64,000 bases of DNA. Origin: Boswellia sacra. Lineage: Eukaryota > Streptophyta > Magnoliopsida > Sapindales > Burseraceae. The position numbers were made by a program, and so were the translations under genes. Positions 24,239 to 34,434 of this stretch are shown here, piece by piece. The stretch spans positions 62,001-126,000 of the forward strand of contig SNVD02015884.1 in NCBI GenBank assembly GCA_013180625.2, given 5' to 3'. The notes beneath the pieces were generated by a model. It did not search any database. It saw only the letters and a program-made list of their open reading frames with translations, and was not told where the DNA came from. Numbering within the stretch: position 1 is the first letter of the stretch; every line of letters starts with the position of its first letter.

Positions 24239-24465
24239 GTATTTGGATTCTCACAGGATTCAAATGACTTTCAAAAGAAGGTAATCTGAAACCTTTTTAT
24301 CTTTTGAGTTTCATATTACTCGTAACTTTAAACCCACGTTTCTTTGCTTCCAGGTATCTGAATTCCTATAGGATTCAAATAACTGTCAAAAAATGATAAT
24401 TTGAAACCCTTTCATCCTTTGAGTTTTAGATGACTCGTAATCTTAAAGCTGCGCTCCTTTACTTC
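24239..24465 (+). repeat. About 113-bp tandem duplication
   Basis: Units 24239-24350 and 24353-24465 align along their length (landmarks AGGATTCAAAT, CTTTTGAGTTT/CCTTTGAGTTT, ACTCGTAA). It lies in the block that replaces the copy 2 sequence downstream of copy 3. Confidence 0.75.
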
Positions 24466-24689
24466 TCTCTTTCTCTCTCCCTCTCTCTCACTCCCCTATC
24501 TTTGCCTCCCACTGCCTTTGCTTCTATCTCTCTCTGTCTCTACCTTTGACTCACTAACAGTAGCTTGTGGTGGATGGCAGCAGCTAGACGTGACTGTGGG
24601 GAAAGCAAAGGACAGAGCTTCGAGTGACTACGATGATGGCTTGTGGTGGATGGTAGCTAAGTGTGCTTTACTACTTTTATTAGTTAGTG

Positions 24690-25465
24690 CTTTACCAAAG
24701 TCCATATTTGTTGTACTGTCTACAATAGTTGGCCTTTCTGCATGGAGGACATTTGTATCATGTTCTAAAAGGTTACAAAATCACACACATAAGCAAGTAC
24801 CCCTGCCTGCCTATAAGCTTAATTGACAAGGCTTTCGTTTAAAACATTTTAATGTCTTCCTTTTTTCTTTTTCTAAATCTTAAAATGAGGAAATACGGGA
24901 AGAGAAAGCTATTTATTAACTTTCATTCCTTCTTGTTGGTCATCCTTCTAGTCTAGTGGCATGGAAGTAAGGATCTAAAAAATCAGATTATGATCTCATG
25001 AACCTTTAGTCTAAGGCTGAATGAGATGGCGGCAATAAAAAAGCTTAGAGATTATGTATTAGAAGTATGATATTAATCGCTATCACTCTGATTATGCTCA
25101 GTTTTATTCTACAAATCATCTTGATCAGATAATGGCATACAATGGAGGTAATCCGACTGTGGCACAAGTAGCTACACAGATACCACATTGCCTAGTAAAA
25201 GGTGATTTTGATGAGACACACTATATTTGGTAGAGTCAGTAATATAATTGTTTGTAGTTAGAAGAGGAGTTCAATCACGAACTATTGAAGAAGAAAGTAA
25301 CAAGCACACTTATGGAGTCAGACACACACACACACACACACACACACGTATAAACACTTAAGATTTTTTTTCTTTTTTTAAATAGAAATATTATATCACG
25401 CATTATATTAATAAAAATAGTTTTAAGATGATAAGGTATAAAAATTTGTTTATTCTCAATTCCTA
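24690..25465. repeat. Far end of the copy 2/copy 3 segmental duplication
   Basis: 24690-25320 matches 16530-17345, and 25396-25460 matches 17758-17824. In this copy about 400 bases present after copy 2 (17347-17745) are replaced by a (CA)n tract at 25322-25347 plus a short T-rich stretch. It includes the second copy of the unidentified coding-like fragment (25085-25320), which has several stops. Confidence 0.65.
25322..25347. repeat. (CA)n microsatellite at a duplication break
   Basis: About 13 CA units sit exactly where sequence after LHT8-like copy 3 stops matching that after copy 2. Confidence 0.9.
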
Positions 25466-25520
25466 TGTACGTACTTCTATAAGTGGATCAAAAAATAACA
25501 CTTTTTTAATTAATTTTAAT

Positions 25521-25786
25521 TGATAAGGAGGCATTTTTGGGTTAATTTACCTTATCATATTAAATTTTTCACTTTTCTAAAAGCTTAAGTTTGTAGATAC
25601 GAGCCTAACTAGAATATTTAATTCTCTATAAAAGAAATTGATATAAAAACTTTTAAAAACTTTGTTTGTTATTAGTGCCCTCTATTGAACCAAGACCATC
25701 CTCTAGGATAACTTCCATTACTTAAGAGCCTAAGAAATACAAAAGAAAATCAAAATAGGGAATTTTTTGTCTGGATTAACGATAAC
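25521..25786 (+). repeat. Direct repeat R1, left part
   Basis: Starts TGATAAGGAGGCATTTTT and matches 33914-34140. It continues at 30882-31172 on the other side of the retrotransposon. Noncoding and AT-rich. Confidence 0.8.
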
Positions 25787-26072
25787 TGACGTAGAGAGAC
25801 TTTTGGAGTGAAGGGAACTCTAGCTTACGAGTCAGTAATCCTTCCACAATCAAAAGAATAGAAACAAAACAGCAACTTTCATTCCAGCTCTGCTCCAAAA
25901 ATATGGATAGTTGTCTTTTGTACAACCTTTTGTTCCATACGTAGCGTTTTGACTCACAAACAAAAAGAGCAAATAAGACAAATAAAGTTCCAACTCAGCA
26001 ACAGCAAATAAAGACAATAAAAATAAAATAAACTCATTGCAATTAAATAATTTTGGCTGGGTTCCTGCATCA
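25787..26072 (-). repeat. 3' LTR of the Ty3/gypsy element
   Basis: 286 bp, ends TG/CA on the plus strand, about 98 percent identical to 30595-30881 by eye. Confidence 0.93.
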
Positions 26073-29000
26073 ATCCCCTCCACCTACAGAAGAACTCGAC
26101 CTTGAGTTCAGCTGTTCAATGGCTGCATCATCTGGTGGGTAGTATTTGAAGATATCCTTGATGTTGAAAGTAGAGGAGATCTTTAAATTGGGAGGAAGAT
26201 CAATACTATAGGCATTATCACCAAGTTTCTTCTTCACTCGAAAAGGGCCAAGCTTTTTAGCATGAAGTTTATGATAAACACTAGCAGGGAATCGGTTTTT
26301 GCTGAGATAAATCATCACTAGCTCTCCTTCGTCAAATGGTGACACACGACGATGCTGATCTGCTGCTGCTTTATACCTGGCATTGGATTCTTCAAGTTTC
26401 TTGGTGACATCTTGATAAATCTGTTGAATGTTCTCAGCTAACTGTTCAGCAGTCTTCCTCTTAGGATGGGGCAATTCGACCAAATCAACAGCAGAGTTAG
26501 GAATCTTAGTATAAACAATAGCAAAAGGGGAGCAATCTGTAGAACGATTCACCATACTGTTAAAAGCAAATTCAGCTTGAGATAGAGCAAGATCCCACAT
26601 TTTTGGCTTGTCTCCAGCAATGCTTCGAATCATGGACCCTAAAGTTCGATTAACGACCTCTGTCTGGCCATCTGTTTGAGGGTGAGAAGTGCTACTGAAT
26701 TGTAAAGTTGTGTCAAACTTCTTCCAAAGAACTCGCCAAAAATGACTCACAAATTTAACATCTCTATCTGATGTGATAGACTTAGGGACGCCATGAAGTC
26801 TTACAATCTCCTGGAAAAATAAATTGGCAATGTTCACAGCATCAGCAGTCTTACGGCAGGGAACAAAGTGTGCCATCTTAGAGAATCTGTCAACTACAAC
26901 AAAAACAGAGTCCTTCTTTCATTGTGTAAGAGGTAGCCCCAAAACAAAGTCCATGCTAAGGTCTTCCCAAATGTTTTTTTGGGATGGGTAAAGGCATATA
27001 CAGGCCTGTATTTTGAGAGTGCCCCTTTGCTGTTTGACAAACACCACATCGTTGTACAAATTTTGCTATATCTCGCCTCATGTGAGGCCAATAAAAACGA
27101 TCTTCAATAGCAGAAATTGTTGTATCCCTACCTGTATGGGCAGCGAGTCCACCAGCATGAAGATCACGAATTATTTGTTCACGAAGGGATGTTTTAGGAA
27201 CACAAAGTTGATTACCTTTGAATAAAAAATCCTGTTGAATATGAAAGTCCCGTGTAGTTCCATGAGTTCCATGACGCATGCAATTTTCCCAAATAGAACC
27301 GAAATCCTCATCAGTTTCATATTGTTCTTTCAGACAGTCAAATCCAGTAAGCTCAGCTTGGAGAGTGATAAGAAGAGCAGCTCGTCGACTTAAAGCATCC
27401 GCGGCTCTATTCAATTGTCCAGTCCTATGCTTAAATAGGAATGTGAATTTTTGAAGAAATAACACTCACCGAGCATGCATGCGACTCAAGTTTTTCTGAG
27501 AATTCATATATTTTAGTGCTTGATGATCACTATGAAGGATGAATTCTTTTTGAAGTAAATAATGTTCCCAATGTTGCAATGCTCGCACTATTGCAAAGAG
27601 CTCTTGCTCATAAGTTGTCCATTTTTGTCTTGCTTCATTAAGCTTTTCACTGAAAAACTCAATAGGTTTACCCTCTTGCATTAAAACAGCCCCAATTCCG
27701 GTCATACAAGCATCGGTCTCCACTTCAAACACACGCTCAAAATTAGGTAAAGCCAATACGGGAGCTGAACTGAGTTTTTCTTTAAGAATGGCAAAACTGA
27801 CCTCTTGATCATGACCCCAATTAAATTTCCCTTTCTTAAGGCAATTGGTAATTGGTGCAGCGATGGAGCTGAAATTGCGTATAAACCTTCTGTAGAAAGT
27901 TGCTAAACCATGAAAACTGCGGACATCATGAATAGAAGTAGGAGTTGGTCATTCTCTTATAGCTTGCACTTTACTTTCATCAACTTGGATACCCTGTTTT
28001 CCAATAATAAACCCCAAAAATAGCACCTATTCAGTGAGAAAATCACATTTTTTAACATTCAGGAATAGTTTGTTCTCCCGAAGGACTTCCAAAACCTGAT
28101 GAAGATGTTTAAGGTGCTCCTCCTTGTTCGGGCTAAAAATAAGGATGTCATCAAAATAAACCACAACAAAATGACCAATAAATGGCTTTAAAACTTGGTT
28201 CATGAGGCGCATAAAATTACTTGGAGCATTGCACAACCCAAAGGGCATAACTTGCCATTCATAAAGGCCTTCGCGTGTTTTAAATGCTGTTTTCCATTCA
28301 TCACCAGGTTTGATACGAATTTGATGGTAACCACTCTTCAAATCTAACTTTGAAAAGATACAAGAACCATGGAGCTTGTCTAACATGTCTTCAAGGCGGG
28401 GAATTGGAAAGCGATATTTCATTATAATTTTGTTAATTGCTTTGCTGTCTATGCACATTCGCCAACTACTGTCTTTCTTGGGTACCAACAAAGCGGGTAC
28501 AGCGCACGGACTTAAGCTAACTCGAACCAATTGTTTAGCTACCAGATTATCCACAATGCCTTGTAGAATTTCATGCTCTTTAGGGCTCATTCGGAAGTGG
28601 GGAAGGTTTGGGAGACTAGCACCAGGAAGAAGATCAATTTGATGTTGGACATCCCTTAAGGGTGGTAACTTAGCTGGGAGTTCTTCAGGAGTTAAATCAG
28701 CAAACTCTCCTAATAACTCAACTACCTCAGGTGGCGAAGGATTAATAGAATGTGACAGCCTCTTGGTGAGCAAAGCCACAATAAAATCACTCTCTTTAAT
28801 AGATGTATAAAAGTTAGAACCCGAAATAGTAAAGAGAGTAGTCTTAGCAACAGCTTCAGATTTATAAGCGAGTGGAAGTAAAACAATTTTCTTCTCCTTC
28901 CACTGGAATGCATAACTATTTTCCTTCCCTTTATGTATTGCATTAACATCATATTGCCAAGGACGCCCAAGCAAAATATGGCATGCATCCATATCAACAA

Positions 29001-30561
29001 CATCACATAACACCTCATCCTGATAAAACTTTCCAATAGAGAATGGAATACGACAAACCTTGTTAATCATAGTTTCTGAGCCCTTTTTAATCCACCCAAT
29101 TTTGTAAGGTCGAGGATGAACTTCAGTGGGGAGTTCAAGGGTTTTGACTAAAGATCGAGACACAATGTTCTCACAACTGCCGCTGTCGATAATGACATCA
29201 CATACTCGTTTAAGAACAGTACAATGAGTCCGAAAAATGGAATGCCTTTGTGAAGCTTCTTGCTGCTTGGTTAACAATAGATGTTGAACAATGCAAACAA
29301 GTGGCTCTCCTTCATCACCTTCAACAAATTCAACATGCCCTGGTTTCTCACCTTCACCTGCCTCAAATTCACTCTCACTCTCCAAATCCTCATCAATAAT
29401 GTTCACCATTTTGCGTTGTGGGCACTCATTTGATTTATGGCCTGGCTGGTTGCACTTGTAACATCGATTTGTCATTGGTTTTGCATAGGGATTGGTCACT
29501 TTTCCAACCTGAATAGGAACCTTTCCAACAGATTTACTACTTCCTGCAGCTTCAGAAGGACCCGGTTGATTAGATTGGAATGTGGGTTGGACCTTTTCTG
29601 GGAAGGTTTCAGAGCTGGGCCTCTTATTGTATGAACTTCTACTAGAGCTTCGAGAGAGATTCATTTCAGCTTTGTAAGCAAGATTGACGGCTTCGGAAAG
29701 TCGCCATACTGAATGCAAAGCAAATTGTTCCCTGATGGATTCTTTCAAACCAGCAAGATACCTTGACACCTGCTGTCTTTCAGGCTCATTAATATCAATT
29801 CAGGCATTAAGTCGATAAAATTCTTCAGTATAATCACTAACAGATCGGCCTCGTTGAGTACATTCCCGATATTGTTGATACAAGATCTAATCATAGTCAG
29901 TAGGCAGAAATCGGTCCCTCATCAACTGTCTCATTCTCATCCATGATCTAATAGGCCTTTTCCCCTCTCTTCTCCTATGTGTTTGAAGTTGTTCCCACCA
30001 GGCAGAGGCTCCTCCCGTCAATTTATAAGTAACAAGTTTAACTTGTTTATCTTCTGGGATTTCCATACACTCAAAAAATGTTTCTACAGCTTTAATCCAA
30101 TCCAAGAAATCTTCGATATGTAAATGCCCATTAAAACAAGGAATATCAAATTTCACCTTATACTCATGATTTCTGGAACGTTGATGTTGTGGGTGACAGT
30201 CAGGCCGTGGTTCGTCAAAAACCCACTCTTCAATTTCTTCATCTGAATCTGTATCAATCAGATCTCGACGCCGAGGTCGTGTATGATTTGCAAAGAAGTC
30301 AGGTGATGCTAGTCATCCAGCTCGACGGGTTCTCCGTGGAACTCGAACACCATCAGATGACCCATGATCTTCATTTTTCCCTCTAATCGATGGGTGTCTT
30401 CGTTCTTCATTATTGCTGCCACCAACTGCTGCGAGAATCCTTTGAACATCAAGAGAAAGAACTTCAAACCTTTGTTCAAGACTAGTGACAGCTGCCCGTA
30501 AGGCCTGCACATCAGGATCTTCACCGCCGTCGCGGCGTCTTCCACCATCAATATTGGCCAT
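26070..30561 (-). pseudogene. gag-pol polyprotein of the Ty3/gypsy element, broken
   Basis: One frame runs from ATG 30561 (MANIDGGRRR) to near 26970, then shifts once. Recognisable parts in order: gag with a WWEQL motif near 29990, a CCHC zinc knuckle (CYKCNQPGHKSNECP) near 29440, and a protease DSG motif near 29180. Next come reverse transcriptase with YFDD near 28160, and RNase H beginning VETDA near 27720. Then come an integrase HHCC zinc-binding region (HAGG..H, CGVC) near 27050-27160 and the catalytic core with TSDRD and [14 protein letters not shown] module is last. In-frame stops: 30313-30315, 29887-29889, 29800-29802, 28027-28029, 27949-27951 and 27466-27468. A one-base frameshift lies near 26968-26980, and another stop near 26915. 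The last 268 codons (26876-26070) are open. Confidence 0.9.
26073..26086 (-). other. Polypurine tract
   Basis: The minus strand reads GTGGAGGGGAT directly against the 3' LTR, the usual site for plus-strand priming. The pol reading frame ends inside it. Confidence 0.75.
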
Positions 30562-30579
30562 GACCCTGGGAGCTCCAGA

Positions 30580-30591
30580 GCTCTGATACCA
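30580..30591 (-). other. Primer-binding site (initiator tRNA-Met type)
   Basis: The minus strand reads TGGTATCAGAGC three bases inside the 5' LTR, the standard plant retrotransposon site complementary to tRNA-iMet. Confidence 0.92.
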
Positions 30592-30594
30592 CCT

Positions 30595-30881
30595 TGACGT
30601 AGAGAGACTTTTGGAGTGAAGGGAACTCTAGCTTACGAGTCAGTAATCCTTCCACAATCAAAAGAATAGAAACAAAACAGCAACTTTCATTCCAGCTCTG
30701 CTCCAAAAATATGGATAGCTGTCTTTTGTACAACCTTTTGTTCCATACGTAGCGTTTTGACTCACAAACAAAAAGAGCCAACAAAGACAAATAAAGTTCC
30801 AACTTAGCAACAGCAAATAAAGACAATAAAAATAAAATAAACTCATTGCAATTAAATAATTTTGGTTGGGTTCCTGCATCA
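30595..30881 (-). repeat. 5' LTR of the Ty3/gypsy element
   Basis: 287 bp; differs from the 3' LTR by about five base changes and one indel, mostly in a short stretch near 30778-30786. Confidence 0.93.
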
Positions 30882-31172
30882 ATAACCATAAAAAAGCATT
30901 GTACACTTATAAAAACGAAAGAAAATCATTATGGAAAATAAGATATATATTTTTTCTTCGCAAGGAATTGAAGTATAATTTTTTTTAACCTTTTATAGAG
31001 GTATTGTGATTATTATCTTTGAATATTAATTGATTATAAACTAGGGTTAGAAAATAGGGATAAACTTTGTTTTCTTCATAAGAAAATCAATATTGTCATT
31101 ATTCAGTTTAAATATTGACCACCAGCTCTCCCTGTCCCTGTCAGCCTTCCCCATCACTTCGGCGCAAAACTG
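30882..31172 (+). repeat. Direct repeat R1, right part
   Basis: Continues R1 after the retrotransposon and matches about 34140-34434 (landmarks AAGCATTGTA, TAGGGTTAGAAAATAGGGAT, CAGCCTTCCCCATC). Confidence 0.8.
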
Positions 31173-31179
31173 AAGAAAT

Positions 31180-31298
31180 TTTATCCTGCCTCCGTCGTGC
31201 CGCCTCAGCAGCCTCCACTATACCACCTCAGCTTTATCCTGCCTCCGTCGTACCGCCTCGGCAGCCTCCACTACACCACCTCAGCAAGCTGAGGTGGT
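31180..31298 (+). repeat. Two tandem 52-bp units ending in an 11-bp hairpin
   Basis: Units at about 31180-31232 and 31233-31285 share CCTGCCTCCGTCGT.CCGCC and CAGCCTCCACTA.ACCACC. The second unit ends ACCACCTCAGC and is followed, after AA, by its exact inverse GCTGAGGTGGT (31288-31298). It is GC-richer than its surroundings. Confidence 0.8.
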
Positions 31299-32049
31299 AT
31301 AGCCACCAATCCTAAAAAGGCATATGGTCTTACGTGGCATTTGAGTACAAAACCAATTTTCAGAAGATAAAAACGCGACAACTCAGTATACTCCAATTAA
31401 GTTTCATTTTTCCACTTTCTAATATCAAAATCATCTTGAAATAGGACCAGGATCCTAATTCCTTGAAATATATATGTTAATTCACGTCCCCTCTCTCTCT
31501 CTCTCCCCCCACCGCAAACTCTCTGTTTTTTCTTCTTTTCTTCTTCTTCTTCTTCTTCCTCCGTTCTAGCCAGTGTCACTGTTATAATATCAAAAGTCTT
31601 CTGCTTGTGACTATGGCAGTGAGGTGGTTGCTAGCAGCTAAGTGTCAATTGGGTCGTCAGTCAGTGGCAACAATCAATGAAGAATAAAATGAAGCCACGC
31701 AAAGAAACATAAAATGGAATTACTTTTTGCATTGATTTTATCATATTTATCGCTATGAAAAGTTCTCATATTTATAACAACAAAAGATGGACAATTCAAT
31801 TAACAATTGTTTTCCTTCATAATGCAATCACTCGAAGGCATGGCATTGTTTATTTTATTGATCAACCAAACTTGAGTGCTCTGCTACAAGTGGGATTCCA
31901 AGTCAGGGACAGTTTGCGGAGTCTTTGTCTTCTTCTGTCTCTCATTCATCTTCATAAACATCCCTAATCGATCAAAAACCCAGAACTGCCGCTGCCATCC
32001 CTCCGACGTTCATCAGCACCTGCAACACCACTGCATTTGCTGTCGTCTT

Positions 32050-33916
32050 ATGGCGCAAAACAGATTCAACAATATTCAAGGTAATGAATCAAGCAGAAAT
32101 TCGTGGATTGTGCCTAGAGCAAGTTCCAGTTCATCTACATCAGTGCAGCATAGATTAATGCAGGCTCTTAGTTGTTTGAAAGACTTTATAAAAGATAAAA
32201 ATGTCCTCATTCAAATATGGGTGCCTGTAAAAAGAGAGGGCAAGGATGTGCTAACTACTGTTGACCAGCCATACACTCTCAATTCAGACTGCGAGAGACT
32301 TGCAAGTTACAGAGATGTTTCAACAAGGTACCAATTTGGAGTTGATGCAGATTCTACGGAATTCACTGGGTTGCCTCGTCGAGTTTTCTTGAGGCAGCTG
32401 CCCGAGTGGACACCTGATGTTCGTTTTTTCGAAAATAATGAGTAACCACGAATTGATCATGCACACCAGCTTGACGTCCATGGATCTCTTGCCGTTCCTG
32501 TCTTTGAGCAAGGCGGTAGGACTTGCCTGGGTGTTGTTGAGTTTGTCACAACTAGTCGAACAACTAATTATCGCGATGTTGAAAATGTCTGCAAAGCTCT
32601 CGAGGTCTTTTCCTTCTGCTTTGTCTCTCTTTTTGCCTTCTATTTCTTCTTCTTTTTTATTAGATATTTTCACAGTTCAAAAAGTCTATTCTTAAATTGA
32701 GAAAAATTGACTTTGATTTTGTTGAAGGCTGTTGGAAGAAAGCACAACATGGTAACAAAATGCTAAATTACTGGTTCTAATGTGTAATTAATGGGAGAAA
32801 AAAATAAAGAATAAAAATTTCTTGTAAAATTTATGATTCTTTTTACATATGAAGATACTGTTCATGAGCAATCTCTAATCCTCTCTGCTTTTGAATTTGA
32901 ACTTGTTTTCCTTGTTCCATATTGCTAGATGAATGTGACATGGAGTCTCCTGGGTCAAATGACATTAGACTCTTTCCTTTTTCTGTTTCCAATATCCTAT
33001 TGTTCATATTTGCTATGTATCCTAGTTTACTCTCATATCCTTCATTTTGATGGCACTTTGTTGAATGCATGACTTTTTATTTGTTTATTTTTTCCATGAG
33101 AGGACCTTTCAGAGGTACCAATGGTTACCGCTTCACGCATTCTATATTTTTCTTATGGTCTGGCCCTAAATAAGTATATTCATTTGCAGGCTTTTGATCT
33201 TAGGAGTTCAAAAGATTTGAGCACATTCTGCGCAAAGGTAAGATGGAGGTTTAATTGCCATCTATGCAACCAAGTTATCGTGTTTAATAACTGATATAAA
33301 ATATGTGCTTCCCTTCTCAGGCTCACAGTGAGTTATACCATGCTGCATTGCCCAAGATAGCAGAGGTCTTGAATCTGTCTGCAAGAACAATAATATACCT
33401 TTATCTCTGACATGGGCGCCATGTGTCCAAGAAAGCAAAGATGGATGCCAGCCTTATGAAGAGAAAACACCTCATTATTTTTTAACTTCTGCTTGCTTTG
33501 TGGCCGATGAAAAGCTATCGGACTTTCTTGCTGAATGCTGTAAGCACCAACTGTTTCAAGGCCAAGGAATAGTTGGGAGAGCATTGGCAATAAACAAACA
33601 GTGTTTTGCAGCTGACACAACTGCATTTAGCCGGTCAGGTTATCCTCTCTCTCACCATGCAAAGGTGGTTGATTTACATGCTGCCATAGCAGTTCAACTA
33701 CAGGGCTTAAACTCTGGACTGGTTGAATATGTCCTGGAATTTTTCTTGCCGACAGAATGTGGGGATGTTGAAAAGAAGAACTGGATTCCGAACTCATTGT
33801 CTATTGTCATACAACAATCATGCCAGAGTTTACATCTTGCCATGGAGAAGGAGCTTGAGGAAGTTGTGTTGCCCTTAAGGGAAATGCGAGTTACTTCAGA
33901 TGCTTCATCACCTTGA
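32050..33916 (+). pseudogene. NIN-like protein (NLP) gene, 3'-truncated and broken
   Basis: Three exon-like segments encode the N-terminal nitrate-sensing half of an NLP transcription factor: 32050-32604, 33190-33237 and 33321-33916. Landmarks are WIVPRASSSSSTSVQHRLMQ, VLIQIWVPV, LASYRDVSTRYQF, LPEWTPDVRFF, then GSLAVPVFEQGGRTCLGVVE, SGYPLSHHAKV and LEFFLPTEC. A TAA at 32443-32445 sits where the family has Tyr in the YPR(I/V)D motif. A one-base deletion near 33380 shifts the frame in exon 3 (corrected frame opens again by about 33390). The reading ends at 33916 exactly where repeat R2 begins. The RWP-RK DNA-binding and PB1 domains, which would follow in an NLP of about 900 residues, are absent downstream. 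The first-exon donor (GTCTTT) is weak. The real 5' start is uncertain; in-frame codons extend upstream to 31876 without family similarity. Confidence 0.85.
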
Positions 33917-34434
33917 TAAGGAGGGATTTTTTGGGTTCATATGTTTTTGTTATCATATTAAGCTTGTCACTTTTCTAATAATTTAAATCTATAGATGTTG
34001 GATTAATTAAAATATTTAATTCTCAAATAAAAGAAATTTGTATAAAATCCTCTAAAAACTTTGTTTTTTATATTATTGCACTCTATTTTTTATTACCTAA
34101 GAACCAAATAAATAAAAAAGAAAATATTTAGATTAACGATAAACACAGAAAAGCATTGTATACTCAGAAACAAAAGAAAATCGTTATGGGAAATTTGATA
34201 AATTTTTTTTCTTCATAAGGAATTGATATTAGATTTTTTTTTAAATCTTTTATAGAGGTGTTGTGATTATTATCTTTAACTATTAATTGATTATACATTA
34301 GGGTTAGAAAATAGGGATAAATTTGTTTTCTTCATAAGAAAATCATTATTGTTATTATTCAGTTTAGATATTGATCTCTCCCTCTCCCTCTACCTATCTA
34401 CCTATCAGCCTTCCCCATCTCTGGGCCCAAAACT
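33914..34434 (+). repeat. Direct repeat R2 (uninterrupted copy)
   Basis: Matches R1 (25521-25786 plus 30882-31172) over about 520 bases. It keeps the retrotransposon target unduplicated near 34133-34150 (AACGATAAACACAGAAAAGC). Its first bases (TGATAAGG) supply the stop codon that ends the truncated NLP frame. Confidence 0.8.

Larger units (their letters stand above)
25787..30881 (-). mobile_element. Ty3/gypsy LTR retrotransposon, complete but coding-dead
   Basis: The 5.1-kb element is bounded by LTRs 25787-26072 and 30595-30881 (286 and 287 bp, TG..CA ends) and by the 5-bp target duplication ATAAC (25782-25786 and 30882-30886). It lies on the minus strand. Directly inside the upstream LTR is a primer-binding site matching the 3' end of initiator tRNA-Met. 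Inside the other LTR is a purine-rich tract. The internal order gag, protease, reverse transcriptase, RNase H, integrase defines Ty3/gypsy. The LTRs differ by about five substitutions and one single-base indel, so insertion was recent. No chromodomain was recognised after the integrase, and I did not assign a clade. It could move only if helped in trans. Confidence 0.93.

Noticed and set aside
24518..24826. 102-codon plus-strand frame downstream of LHT8 copy 3
   Set aside because: It crosses the border between new sequence and the duplicated flank, and the paralogous DNA at 16530 does not keep the frame.
31115..31315. 66-codon plus-strand frame over the GC-rich tandem units
   Set aside because: It is a by-product of the 52-bp repeats and hairpin; no protein family.
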